A DNA stretch of 64,000 nt, taken from the NCBI RefSeq assembly GCF_022558445.1, contig NZ_CP054699.1:1258001-1322000 (forward strand). Direction: 5' to 3'. The position numbers and the translations under genes are program-made. Within the stretch, counting starts at the first letter, position 1; every line of letters begins with the position of its first letter. Shown here piece by piece: positions 7,818 to 15,915 of the stretch. The DNA is from Candidatus Contubernalis alkalaceticus (lineage in GTDB: Bacteria; Bacillota; Dethiobacteria; SKNC01). The notes below the pieces were generated by a model, which did no database searches, was not told the origin of the DNA, and saw only the letters and a program-made list of their open reading frames with translations.

Positions 7818-8267
7818 CTAAAGAAGGAACAAATATAATAGGAGAATCAGGTAGGTGGCTCCCCCTAAAAAAAACATGCTCAACAAGGTGGGGGCAAAAC
7901 CCTGCCTGTCGATGCTGTTAGCTATTAAACCAGGAATGACCACGCCCATCCCCTGTAGGGATAGGACATCCAAAGAAAAAAGTGGGAAAAGGAAATAGAG
8001 GAGGAGCTTTAAAAGCAGGGCCGTTAAAACCATAGCTCCGAACTTTCGTCTTCCATAGAGGATCATGAAGCGGCCTAGAAAGTTGACCAGAAAGTAGGCC
8101 AGCAGGGCTACCAACAGAATGCCTGCCAAAGCCATAGGACGGTCGAAAACTAAGGCCAGGTAAGGGGGCACTATGATTCCAGCTGGGATGATGCCAAAAT
8201 AATCTGCAAAGATTATGCTCAATGTAATACCTGCTGCTAAAGCTACCATCAATTCACCACCGTACAT
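7818..8267 (-). CDS. capC: Poly-gamma-glutamate synthase membrane subunit CapC/PgsC
   Basis: 149 residues, the same length as Bacillus PgsC as I recall it. The start 'MYGGELMVAL' corresponds to the family's N-terminus, so the ATG at 8267 (with AGGAGAGGG upstream) is chosen over the internal ATG at 8249. It has about four to five membrane segments and the family signatures 'FGIIPAGIIVPPYLAL', 'RFMILYGRRKFGAM' and 'GVVIPGLIANSIDRQG'. It forms the membrane complex with CapB and CapA that polymerises and exports poly-gamma-glutamate. It overlaps capB by 19 bases, which implies translational coupling. Confidence 0.95.
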   Translation of the reverse strand: MYGGELMVALAAGITLSIIFADYFGIIPAGIIVPPYLALVFDRPMALAGILLVALLAYFLVNFLGRFMILYGRRKFGAMVLTALLLKLLLYFLFPLFSLDVLSLQGMGVVIPGLIANSIDRQGFAPTLLSMFFLGGATYLILLLYLFLL

Positions 8268-9475
8268 ATTCCCTCTCCTCTCATGAGTTCCCGGCAGAGT
8301 TCCCTGGCTACACCGCAGTAGTTGCCTGTACCAAAGAAAACATTCCCGCTGTATTTATTTCGAATCATTGCAGCAATATCTTTAGCCTTAAGCCCTTCTA
8401 AATCTAAAATTTCTTCAAAAGGCAGGTTTTTATACCGTGAAACAACCGGTTTGGTTAACTCCCCCATCACCAGCAGGCTTTTTCCCTTCATTTTTGGCAG
8501 AACATGTAAGGCAAAATTTTCACTTCTTTCCACTCGATCCCGACGGCAGTTCATTAAAATCACAGTATCTTCATCCAATAAACCTTTTTCCTGAAAATGC
8601 TCCCATATGTTTAGGGCAGAGGAAGGGTCATTTGCAGCGAAAGCTTTTACTAAAAGGCCCTTTGAACCATTATTTTGGTTTTTCACATCTTTAATTTCCT
8701 CCAGAAGCAGGTTCCCGGGATCCGGCCCGGCTTTTAACATTCCTTGGAAGGCTTTATCCCTGTCAACTCCCAGGGCCAAAGCTGCTGCCAGGCTTATAGC
8801 CAGAGTTTCTGGAAAAACCGGGTAGGGGAATTCTTCCCAGTATCCGGAGGGTAAGCATTTTACATCGGCAATAATCGTTTTCGTTCCCTTTTGATCTGCT
8901 GTTTCTTTAAAATAGGGAAGATGTTTTCCAGGAGAAGTAACCAAGAGCCCATTTTGGGGAATGCAGCAGGCAAAATCCTCTGCCGCCTCCTGTAAGGTGG
9001 GTCCCAGAGTCTCCAGATGGTCCTCCAGCACATTGACAATAATGGCTGTATTTACTTTTAAAAAATCATTGGAAAGAACCCTTTGATACTGGGGCTCAAT
9101 GGCCATGCATTCTACCACAATGGCTTCTGTCTTATTTCGGTTTGCTTTTCTGAGAAAAGAACGTATCTCTTTTATATTAGCTCCTTCGGGGGGGCGTTTT
9201 TGTTCCTCTTCCACCAGGCATAAGCTGCCGTTCTCCTGCTGCCGGCAGCTGAGAATGCGGGCCTCACTGCCGGTAGTTTTACCCATGGTGACAAGGCCCT
9301 GTTCCAGCAGTGTTGACGTTAACAGGCGGGTAACAGTGGACTTGCCTCGGGTACCATTAACTATAATTCGGTGTTTGATTCCTGCCAGCTGTTTATTAAT
9401 AACTTGTTTTTCTTTTACGGCCAGGGCTGCCCCCAACCCTAATATGGCAGTGCCCGGAAGAAGATGGAGCCACAT
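8249..9475 (-). CDS. capB: Poly-gamma-glutamate synthase ligase subunit CapB/PgsB
   Basis: 408 residues. A short hydrophobic N-terminus (~1-20) precedes the P-loop 'GTRGKST' at 41-47. The Mur-ligase-like ATP-dependent amide ligase fold follows: 'GKTTGSEAR', 'VVECMAIEPQYQ', 'NVLEDHLETLGPT', and a C-terminal 'NCRRDRVERS'. It adds glutamate through gamma-amide bonds to the growing polymer at the membrane. Length and motifs agree with intact family members. It lies 14 bases after capA and overlaps capC. Confidence 0.95.
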   Translation of the reverse strand: MWLHLLPGTAILGLGAALAVKEKQVINKQLAGIKHRIIVNGTRGKSTVTRLLTSTLLEQGLVTMGKTTGSEARILSCRQQENGSLCLVEEEQKRPPEGANIKEIRSFLRKANRNKTEAIVVECMAIEPQYQRVLSNDFLKVNTAIIVNVLEDHLETLGPTLQEAAEDFACCIPQNGLLVTSPGKHLPYFKETADQKGTKTIIADVKCLPSGYWEEFPYPVFPETLAISLAAALALGVDRDKAFQGMLKAGPDPGNLLLEEIKDVKNQNNGSKGLLVKAFAANDPSSALNIWEHFQEKGLLDEDTVILMNCRRDRVERSENFALHVLPKMKGKSLLVMGELTKPVVSRYKNLPFEEILDLEGLKAKDIAAMIRNKYSGNVFFGTGNYCGVARELCRELMRGEGICTVVN

Positions 9476-9489
9476 AGTATCTTTTCCTC

Positions 9490-10638
9490 CTATAAGTTCC
9501 CTGGTAGGAGTTTTAGGTAGCCTTGATGCTGTTCCCAGGGAGTTTCCCCTTTAATTCTACTAAAGATTTTAAAATCAAGAATTTTTTTTCTAAGCTCAAT
9601 AGGACAACTTGAGTTAACAGGCCGGTCTACCTGCAGGGGTAAAGCAAAGATCAGGTTTTCACCCTGGGGTGTTAAGATGAGGGTTATGAGAACTCCCTCT
9701 CTTTGATAGCTGTACATGGAGGGAGGAGCAGTGAAGTTTCCTAAATTATAAAAAATAATGCCTCCCTGGTAAAGCTCTGTCTCCTGAACTATATTAGCTC
9801 CTGTCCCTACAACTATATGTGTCCCCATATTTACCAACTGCCGGGCAAACTCTTTTTGTTCTGCCGATGCTTTAGAGGAGTGGCTGTCTTTAAAAGACAC
9901 TAAAACCAGGGACAGTTGACTTTTCTGTTCCATTTCTTTTAAGATTGTTTTAATCATTTCCTCCTCCCCTCCAGTCACTCCCAGGCGGTTTGTACCAGCT
10001 GTCCAGCCCAGGGGAGGGGAGGCATTAAAGGCCAATATTCCCACAGTTAACCCTTCTTTTGTATAGTAATAGGGAGTAAAAGCCTCTTCAGAATTTAGAC
10101 CTGCACCCAGAGCAGTTATATCTTGGCTTTTTAGCATAGTCAGAGTATTAATCAGCCCCGGGGCTCCGTAGTCTAAAATATGGTGGCCGGAAACCTGAAT
10201 CAAATCAATACCTGCTTTTTTAAGCAGGGGTGCGGTTTCTGGTGTATCTCCCCAGGCATTGGCTTTATCCAGGGCCTCATAATCATCTTCAACAATAGGG
10301 GCCATCAAGTTGGCTATATTTAAATCTGAAAAAGATAATGTTTCAGAAACAGTGGGACAAAAAAAAGGCGGCTCCACATTGTCAGGAAGCCTGGAAACAG
10401 GCAGGGGATTAACATTGCCCCCTATGGATATGACCAAGCTATTTTCTAGGCCTGGCAGGGTTTCAAGGTAAACTAAATTGTCCAGGTTTTCCTCCTTAAA
10501 AACAGGTAATATAGAGTTTCCAGAGACCTGATATATCAAGTATAAAAGAAGGAAGGCTGTGGATAAAAGAGGAATCAGAGCCCCTTTCTTTTTGCTGGCC
10601 TTCATAAAGGCTAATGCTTTTTTCTTAGTTGCCTTCAT
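9490..10638 (-). CDS. capA: CapA/PgsA-like protein of the poly-gamma-glutamate machinery, metal site degenerate
   Basis: 382 residues. A basic N-terminus and a single signal-anchor (~21-39) place the rest outside the membrane. The fold is the PGA_cap metallophosphoesterase-like domain, but the ligand motifs are altered: the usual NLE is 'ANLMAP', the usual ANNHxxDYG is 'SGHHILDYG' (149-158), and the usual GHxPH is 'VGTGANIVQ'. It therefore probably lacks phosphoesterase activity and acts as the structural or export partner of CapB and CapC. It lies 13 bases after the doc-like gene and 14 before capB, so it is in the same transcript. Confidence 0.85.
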   Translation of the reverse strand: MKATKKKALAFMKASKKKGALIPLLSTAFLLLYLIYQVSGNSILPVFKEENLDNLVYLETLPGLENSLVISIGGNVNPLPVSRLPDNVEPPFFCPTVSETLSFSDLNIANLMAPIVEDDYEALDKANAWGDTPETAPLLKKAGIDLIQVSGHHILDYGAPGLINTLTMLKSQDITALGAGLNSEEAFTPYYYTKEGLTVGILAFNASPPLGWTAGTNRLGVTGGEEEMIKTILKEMEQKSQLSLVLVSFKDSHSSKASAEQKEFARQLVNMGTHIVVGTGANIVQETELYQGGIIFYNLGNFTAPPSMYSYQREGVLITLILTPQGENLIFALPLQVDRPVNSSCPIELRKKILDFKIFSRIKGETPWEQHQGYLKLLPGNL

Positions 10639-10651
10639 AATATAGGAGAAG

Positions 10652-11035
10652 TTACCTTTCTTCAGAATAATGACGAAACCATGTTATAAGTTCTTTAACC
10701 TCCAGGTTTGCATCCATGGCCCTTTCCCCTAACCTCAGCAATTCTTCTTCGGGGGCTTTTAGAGATATGTTGTTCTTTTTTAGGTAAAGGGCGCCAATAA
10801 CTATACCGGCAGAAGTGTTTAAGGAGTTAAATGGTCGGCTTTTTAAGATGAACTGGGTAAGGGCGGCTGCTTTTGCATAAACATCCGGATATAACTCTTC
10901 CCCTTGAAATTTAGAATTGGGCCTAAGGACCGCTGCTTTTAAAAGGCTGGTATCCCGGACCCCTGCTGCCTCCCCTTTTCGTTTAGCCAGGGTATAGTGA
11001 ATATAAAGAATTTCTTTTTCCGTTAGCTCTTTCAT
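10652..11035 (-). CDS. Doc/Fic-family protein with a degenerate active site
   Basis: 127 residues, overlapping the AbrB-type gene by four bases (ATGA). The family layout of Doc ('death on curing') toxins is visible: 'LTEKEILYIHYTLAKRKGE', 'GVRDTSLLKAAVLRPN', 'LYPDVYAKAAALTQFILKS', 'ISLKAPEEELLRL'. The catalytic Fic motif HPFxDGNKRTA is replaced by 'RPFNSLNTSAG' (~67-77): His, Asp, Gly and Lys/Arg are all lost. It should not transfer phosphate or AMP as Doc/Fic proteins do. It may be an inactivated toxin kept as an autoregulator partner at the head of the capsule genes. Confidence 0.8.
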   Translation of the reverse strand: MKELTEKEILYIHYTLAKRKGEAAGVRDTSLLKAAVLRPNSKFQGEELYPDVYAKAAALTQFILKSRPFNSLNTSAGIVIGALYLKKNNISLKAPEEELLRLGERAMDANLEVKELITWFRHYSEER

Positions 11036-11271
11036 TTCTCTAACTTGTCCAGTGCTTCTTTATAGTTATCCAAAAAGTCTTCCACCTGGTCAAAGAACTC
11101 ATTTCCTCCGGAAAGCTTCTCCTGGAGTGGGCGAATAATCAGGCTTTTGTCCTTACCTTTCGTCTCCAGGGTTACGTGGTCTCCTTCTTCTAGGTTTAGT
11201 TCTTCCAGGATTTTGCTAGGAATAGTGACTACCTGGCTGTTTCCTGATCTAAAAATTTTTCTAATCTCCAA
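11032..11271 (-). CDS. AbrB/SpoVT-type (MazE-like) DNA-binding antitoxin
   Basis: 79 residues. The N-terminal half is a swapped-hairpin AbrB domain: 'IRKIFRSGNSQVVTIPSKIL', then 'LNLEEGDHVTLE'. The C-terminal part is acidic and helical, as in antitoxin partner-binding tails. It pairs with the Doc-like gene through an ATGA overlap. Such proteins bind palindromes in their own promoters, so it could regulate the capsule cluster. The promoter it would act on was not identified. Confidence 0.85.
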   Translation of the reverse strand: MEIRKIFRSGNSQVVTIPSKILEELNLEEGDHVTLETKGKDKSLIIRPLQEKLSGGNEFFDQVEDFLDNYKEALDKLEK

Positions 11272-11308
11272 AGGTATCTACTCCCTTAAAAATTATTGTC
11301 TGTAGTTT

Positions 11309-11572
11309 TTATTCATGGTGAGGATTATTTTTAACTATCCTCAGGGCATTGGAAATAGCCGTGATAACATCCACCCGATTTTGTAATTCAAGAAAATCAG
11401 TCCGGGAAAAGGTTTTACCTCTATCTGTCACCACATACCGAGGGGAGAGATTATTTAAGGCCATAGCCAAAATGTCCAGCCTGCATTTTTCACAGCGGCA
11501 CATATTTTCTTTTTTCCAGAGGTCTTCTAAAACCTCTGGAGCCACCTCTTCCATTAAATTTTTAAGCTCCAT
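11309..11572 (-). CDS. comFB: ComFB-family protein
   Basis: 87 residues, ATG at 11572 behind AGGAGGAA. The family pattern is clear: 'MEEVAPEVLEDLWKK', then 'CRCEKCRLDILAMALNNL' (three cysteines and an Asp), 'PRYVVTDRG', and a C-terminal 'VDVITAISNALRIV..NPHH'. ComFB was first named in the Bacillus comF operon, where it is not essential for competence. Family members in cyanobacteria have been reported as cyclic-dinucleotide receptors. Here it is the first gene of a same-strand run into the capsule genes, only 37 bases before the abrB-type gene. Confidence 0.88.
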   Translation of the reverse strand: MELKNLMEEVAPEVLEDLWKKENMCRCEKCRLDILAMALNNLSPRYVVTDRGKTFSRTDFLELQNRVDVITAISNALRIVKNNPHHE

Positions 11573-11827
11573 TTCAATTCCTCCTCTTAAACACTTTTTA
11601 GGGAATTTATTTCAAAGACATGAGACTGACACATTTCAACAATTTTTGTTATTTTTCACGAAATGTTCCTAAATTTCCTTCTTTAAAAAGGTTCACCAAA
11701 TTATTATTTTCTCCTGCTTTCCTTCCTAAAAATACAGGCCTGTTTTCAAGAAGGGTTAACGTATTGGCCTAAATGGTATTTAATTATTTGTAATAGCAAA
11801 ATAAACGTATTTTTTTTTATAGAAACC
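11573..11827. other. Divergent intergenic region between comFB and the flgM promoter
   Basis: About 255 bases, A+T rich. It must hold the promoter of the minus-strand capsule cluster; TTGAAA is present on the minus strand but no convincing -10 box at the right distance. A TTTTTCACGAAATGTTCCTA stretch at ~11650-11670 resembles one at ~36763-36783 before flgB. Otherwise I see no gene. Confidence 0.4.
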
Positions 11828-11854
11828 TAAAGTTTTCTCTCAATGGGGCGATAA
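11828..11854 (+). promoter_or_regulatory. Sigma-28 promoter of flgM-flgN-flgK-flgL-fliW-csrA
   Basis: TAAA, 15 bases, GGCGATAA, against the sigma-28 consensus TAAA-N15-GCCGATAT. It ends 34 bases before the flgM ATG. Confidence 0.88.
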
Positions 11855-11888
11855 AATATGTGAAAGGAAAAAAAGGTGGTGTAACGTT

Positions 11889-12182
11889 ATGAAGATAAAT
11901 AATTTGAATTCACAAATAGGAAAGTTTTTAGAAAAAAATAACAAGGTAGAACCGGAGAAGGTAAAACCAGCAGAGAAAGAGCATTCTGCATCGGCAGTGT
12001 CCAAGGACTCCGTTAACCTCTCCCCCCAGATGGAAAAGCTGGAAGAAATGATGGCTAATTACCAGGGGACAGAAAAGGAACAAGTAAAGGTTCAGCAGTT
12101 AAAGGAGAAAATAGCCAGAGGAGAGTATGATTTAGACAGCAAAAAACTGGCTGCAAAGATGCTCGCCCAAGATGAGAGCTAG
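11889..12182 (+). CDS. flgM: FlgM, anti-sigma-28 factor
   Basis: 97 residues. The N-terminal half is polar and unstructured. The C-terminal half carries the family's sigma-binding helices: 'SKDSVNLSPQMEKLEEMM', 'KVQQLKEKIARGEYDLDSKK', 'LAAKMLAQ'. FlgM holds FliA inactive until the hook is finished and is then exported, freeing sigma-28. It is the first gene behind a sigma-28 promoter, giving a feedback loop with fliA at 60.6 kb. Confidence 0.93.
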   Translation: MKINNLNSQIGKFLEKNNKVEPEKVKPAEKEHSASAVSKDSVNLSPQMEKLEEMMANYQGTEKEQVKVQQLKEKIARGEYDLDSKKLAAKMLAQDES

Positions 12183-12193
12183 GGGGTTGCAGG

Positions 12194-12655
12194 ATGGATA
12201 CAGGGGCATTGTTAGTTTTACTGAAGGAAGAAAAAGAGAAGCTTATTCAGTTCATAGATATAACCAGACGGGAAGGGGAGGCCATCGCAGGCCATAACTT
12301 GACTGCTTTACAACAATTCCTGGGGGAGAAGGCCAGGGTTAAAAAGGAACTGAAGGCTTTAGAAGAAGAACGCCTGGCCATAACCGGTGAAATGAAACTA
12401 GTGGAATTGATGGAGCTTTTTCCAGAAGGAAGAAGAGAAGAATTGGCAGTTCTGGGGAAGGAAATGAAGGAGAAGGCCTGGGAACTGCAGCAGTTAAGCG
12501 AAATGAATATCCTTCTTTTAAAAAGTGGATTGGCCTATATCAATAAGATGCAGGAAAGCTTAAGCCCTGAAAGAAAGGCTAAACAATACGGGAAGGACGC
12601 CCGTTTTAATAGGAAACAGCAGGGAACCAATTTCCTTGTAAGCAGTTATGCGTAA
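12194..12655 (+). CDS. flgN: FlgN, export chaperone for FlgK/FlgL
   Basis: 153 residues, almost entirely helical with heptad-like spacing ('LLVLLKEEKEKLIQFIDITR', 'KARVKKELKALEEERLAI'), as in the FlgN family. FlgN binds the C-terminal helices of the hook-filament junction proteins and delivers them to the export gate. The position between flgM and flgK, 11 bases after flgM, is the standard one. Assigned from helical pattern and context. Confidence 0.88.
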   Translation: MDTGALLVLLKEEKEKLIQFIDITRREGEAIAGHNLTALQQFLGEKARVKKELKALEEERLAITGEMKLVELMELFPEGRREELAVLGKEMKEKAWELQQLSEMNILLLKSGLAYINKMQESLSPERKAKQYGKDARFNRKQQGTNFLVSSYA

Positions 12656-12709
12656 CGTCGGTTCCATTAAAGAACTTATCAGTAAATAGCGGCAGGAGGA
12701 TGAACCCAT

Positions 12710-14176
12710 ATGTCTACGTTTTTTGGATTAAATATAGCTCGTTCAGGGATGCAGGCCCAGCAGAAAGCCCTGGAAGTTACGTCTCACAATATTGCCAATG
12801 CCAATACTCCCGGATACAGCCGTCAGGTAGCTCGTATGGTTCCTAACGCACCTATATCTTATCCAGAAGGAAATGGGATGTTGGGGAGCGGGGTCTTAGT
12901 TAATGAAATAGCCCGGGTTAGGGATGGATTTTTGGACATGCAGATCCGTAAAGAGCTGCAGACATTGGGTCAATGGGAAAGTCGCCGCCACGTTTTAAAT
13001 CAGGTTGAACAAATTTTTATGGAGCCTACCGATACGGGTTTCAGCACAGTCTTGGGCAAGTTTTTTGACAGCTGGCAGGAGTTGAGCCTAAACCCGGAAA
13101 GCTCTCCTGTCCGGGCTACCCTGGTGCAAAATTCCAGCACCATGATTAACACCGTAAAGCATATCAATGAGCAGCTTAAGACCGTTCGTTCTGATATAGA
13201 TTTTAATATTGATTTGAAGGTGAAGGAAGTTAATACATTGGGGGAACAAATAAAAGATTTAAACCTGCAAATCATAAGGCTGGTAGCTATAAACGAGATG
13301 CCTTCAGATTTGATGGATCGTCGGGATCTGCTTATGGACCGTTTGGCAGAAATCATAGAGTTTAATGCCATAGAAACCGAGAGAGGGTCTGTGAACATTT
13401 ATATTGGCGGCCGGGAACTGGTTAATGAAGGAGTTTCTTTCAAATTAAAAACCGAAAGCGGGGGCAGTAATGGTGATTGGCCCCTGGCTTCAAAAGTTGT
13501 CTGGGAACGAGACGGCCGGGAAGTAAATATGAACAATGGAGAAATAGCAGGCTTAATAGAAACCCGGGATGTATACTTAAGGTCATACATGGAAGATTTT
13601 GAAGCCCTGGTTTGGGGCATAATTAATATAGTAAATGATATGCATGTAGGCGGTATGGACTTAAATGGGGATAAAGGATTGTCATTTTTTAATGGGGAGT
13701 ACCTGGAAGATTTACAGGTAAACCAGGACATAATGCGGGACTTAAAGCTTGTTGCAGCGTCAACTGCTGTTGATGTTTTCGAGGGTGAAGATGTTGAAGC
13801 TAATCCTGGGGACGGCAGCAATGCATTAGCCATTGCAAAGCTGCGTTACAGCCGTATAGAAACTACTCCCGACCCCAGTGATCCCAATAATTTAAAAGTG
13901 AGAATAAAATTAGACCCCATTGGAGGATCAACCTTTGAAAACTTTTACCGTGACAGTATAGCCCGCTTGGGGGTAGATGCCCAGGAAAGCCAGCACATGG
14001 CAGAAAATCAGGTGGCACTTTTAGATATGATGAACAGAAGAAGGGATTCCATTTCCGGAGTTTCTTTGGATGAAGAATTATCTAACATGATTCAATTTCA
14101 GCTGGCGTATCAGGCTTCAGCCCGGCTTATTACTACTCTTAATGAGATTTATGATACCATTATTAATAGAATGTAG
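12710..14176 (+). CDS. flgK: FlgK, hook-associated protein 1
   Basis: 488 residues, with CAGGAGGA before the ATG. The N-terminus 'GLNIARSGMQAQQKALEVTS' and 'HNIANANTPGYSRQ' is the rod/hook-family D0 signature of FlgK. The C-terminus 'SGVSLDEELSNMIQFQLAYQ' and 'ASARLITTLNEIYDTII' is the matching D0 helix. It forms the first junction ring between hook and filament and is exported with FlgN. It is followed 19 bases later by flgL. Confidence 0.97.
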   Translation: MSTFFGLNIARSGMQAQQKALEVTSHNIANANTPGYSRQVARMVPNAPISYPEGNGMLGSGVLVNEIARVRDGFLDMQIRKELQTLGQWESRRHVLNQVEQIFMEPTDTGFSTVLGKFFDSWQELSLNPESSPVRATLVQNSSTMINTVKHINEQLKTVRSDIDFNIDLKVKEVNTLGEQIKDLNLQIIRLVAINEMPSDLMDRRDLLMDRLAEIIEFNAIETERGSVNIYIGGRELVNEGVSFKLKTESGGSNGDWPLASKVVWERDGREVNMNNGEIAGLIETRDVYLRSYMEDFEALVWGIINIVNDMHVGGMDLNGDKGLSFFNGEYLEDLQVNQDIMRDLKLVAASTAVDVFEGEDVEANPGDGSNALAIAKLRYSRIETTPDPSDPNNLKVRIKLDPIGGSTFENFYRDSIARLGVDAQESQHMAENQVALLDMMNRRRDSISGVSLDEELSNMIQFQLAYQASARLITTLNEIYDTIINRM

Positions 14177-14195
14177 ATAGGGAGGACTATAGCCA

Positions 14196-15098
14196 ATGCG
14201 GGTCACTCATCAACTGGTAAAAAATACGGTTATTAGTAATATTCAAAGGAATCTTTCACATATGGAGAGGTATCAAAATATGCTTTCTTCCGGCAAGGTT
14301 CTACGCAGGCCTTCTGATGACCCCATAAAGGTAGCCAGGGTCATGAGTTATAGAACAACCTTGTCTCAGAATGAGCAGTATCAAAAAAATATAAATGCTG
14401 CCAGATCATGGATGGAAACAGGAGATTATGCCCTGGAGGGAGTAACGGAGATTTTACATCGGGCAAAGGAGCTGGCCATAACCGGTGCAAATGGTTCCAT
14501 GCCTCAGAGTGCCAGGGACGCTTTAGCTATGGAAGTAGTAGAGTTAGCAAATGTCCTGGTACAGTTTGGCAACAGCAGTTATGAAGGCCGCTACATATTT
14601 GGCGGTTACAAGACTACAGAAGTCCCCTTTGTCAGGGAGGCTGGGGAAGCTGTAGAATATAAAGGAAATAAAGCAGATATTAACTGGGAAGTAGCTCCCG
14701 GGGTAAATATTAAGGGAAACATCCATGGTCATGAACTCTTTTTCCTGGAAGATGGCACTGAAACCCAAAGTATCTTTGATATAATGGATAAATTGGAACA
14801 AGCTCTTAAGAGCAGCGATAATGAGGCCATAGACAAGGCCATTCTTGATCTTTCCAATGCTACAGACCATGTTTTAGATAAGCGGGCCAGCTTAGGGGCC
14901 ACCGTCAATGGTTTAGAGCTGACTTTGGAGAACTATATGTCACAAAAAATAAACTTTACTGAACTGTGTTCCGGCTTAGAGGACATTGATTTCGCTGAGA
15001 CCATAATGAACTTTACGGTTATGGAAAACATATATCGAGCCGCCATCGCCAGCGGAGCACAAATTATTCAACCCAGCTTGTTAGACTTTCTAAGATAA
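14196..15098 (+). CDS. flgL: FlgL, hook-associated protein 3
   Basis: 300 residues. The flagellin-like N-terminus 'MRVTHQLVKNTVISNIQRNL' and 'LSSGKVLRRPSDDPIKVARV', the 'YIFGGYKT' segment and the C-terminus 'DIDFAETIMNFTVMENIYRA' identify FlgL. It makes the second junction layer on which flagellin polymerises. After it, a short CCTTC/GAAGG hairpin (~15111-15126) may give partial termination before fliW. Confidence 0.96.
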   Translation: MRVTHQLVKNTVISNIQRNLSHMERYQNMLSSGKVLRRPSDDPIKVARVMSYRTTLSQNEQYQKNINAARSWMETGDYALEGVTEILHRAKELAITGANGSMPQSARDALAMEVVELANVLVQFGNSSYEGRYIFGGYKTTEVPFVREAGEAVEYKGNKADINWEVAPGVNIKGNIHGHELFFLEDGTETQSIFDIMDKLEQALKSSDNEAIDKAILDLSNATDHVLDKRASLGATVNGLELTLENYMSQKINFTELCSGLEDIDFAETIMNFTVMENIYRAAIASGAQIIQPSLLDFLR

Positions 15099-15193
15099 AA
15101 TGAATCATTTTCCTTCTTAATAGAAGGTAATTTTAATGAAGCAGAATATAAATCATCGGTAGTTGGATTATTATTCCTTTTGGAGGGTGCATT

Positions 15194-15595
15194 ATGGCTA
15201 ACGAAATATCTGTAAAAATGGTCCAGGGTTTGTTGGGTTTTGAGGAGATTACTGACTATACGTTAAAACCTGTACCTAACAATTCATATTTTTTCTGGTT
15301 AGAAGCAGAAGATGGTCCCGGGTTTCTGGTTACGAAGCCGGGGTTTTTTTTCCCCCAGTATAAAATTGAATTGGAAAAAGAATGTATAGATGAGTTACAT
15401 CCAAATGTTGGGCCAATAGAAGTTTACAATATTATTACCGTACCTGAGAGAACTGCTGATATGACAGCTAACCTGTTAGCTCCTGTGTTTATTAATGAGA
15501 AAGAGGGCCTGGCCCGGCAGGTGGTTCTTCATGATACGCATTATACCACCCGCCACTATTTGTTCTCTCCTGAAAGGCGGCGCAGCTGTGGATAA
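15194..15595 (+). CDS. fliW: FliW, flagellar assembly factor and CsrA antagonist
   Basis: 133 residues with GGAGGGTGC before the ATG. Family features are 'GLLGFEEITDYTLKPVPNN', 'SYFFWLEAEDGPGFLV', the 'YNIITVPERTADMTANLLAP' segment and a C-terminal 'ARQVVLHDTHYTTRH'. In Bacillus FliW binds free flagellin. When flagellin is exported, FliW is released and sequesters CsrA, lifting CsrA repression of flagellin mRNA. It sits 12 bases before csrA, the classic pair. Confidence 0.95.
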   Translation: MANEISVKMVQGLLGFEEITDYTLKPVPNNSYFFWLEAEDGPGFLVTKPGFFFPQYKIELEKECIDELHPNVGPIEVYNIITVPERTADMTANLLAPVFINEKEGLARQVVLHDTHYTTRHYLFSPERRRSCG

Positions 15596-15607
15596 GGGGG
15601 GAGAAGC

Positions 15608-15856
15608 ATGCTGATACTTTCCCGTCGAGTAGGAGAAAGTTTAGCCATTGGAGAAAAAATAAAGGTGAGAATACTGGAGGTTAAAGGGGATGTTGTAAAA
15701 GTTGGCATAGAAGCCCCCCGGGAAATCCCGGTACACCGTCAGGAAATCTATGAGGCCATTGAAAAGGAAAACCTGGCGGCGGCCCAGGTGAAAAAAGACG
15801 TATTCTCTTCTTTACATGAACAGTTTTCATTGTCCCCGCAGGAGGATGAAAGCTAA
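15608..15856 (+). CDS. csrA: CsrA, RNA-binding translational regulator (long form)
   Basis: 82 residues. The N-terminus 'MLILSRRVGESLAIGEKIKV' and the region 'GIEAPREIPVHRQEIYEAI' include the RNA-contacting L4, R6 and the Arg of VHRxEIY. A ~25-residue C-terminal extension follows the core. CsrA dimers bind GGA in hairpin loops and in Shine-Dalgarno sites, blocking translation of flagellin mRNA in Bacillus. Two shorter paralogues lie between the flagellin genes (28.9 and 29.3 kb). Confidence 0.96.
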   Translation: MLILSRRVGESLAIGEKIKVRILEVKGDVVKVGIEAPREIPVHRQEIYEAIEKENLAAAQVKKDVFSSLHEQFSLSPQEDES

Positions 15857-15863
15857 GCGGAAC

Positions 15864-15904
15864 AAAGTAAAGGCCCTTGAAATTATTCAAGGGCTTTTAC
15901 TTTT
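15864..15904. terminator. Bidirectional terminator between csrA and the minus-strand accessory genes
   Basis: An 18-bp stem with one mismatch: AAAGTAAAGGCCCTTGAA pairs with TTCAAGGGCTTTTACTTT, with T-rich tracts on both strands. It serves the convergent genes on either side. Confidence 0.88.
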
Positions 15905-15915
15905 CATGAGACTTT

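Noticed and set aside
8322-9554. Plus-strand open frames of 70-150 codons across capB
   Set aside because: They are shadows of capB, whose P-loop and ligase motifs are complete on the minus strand.
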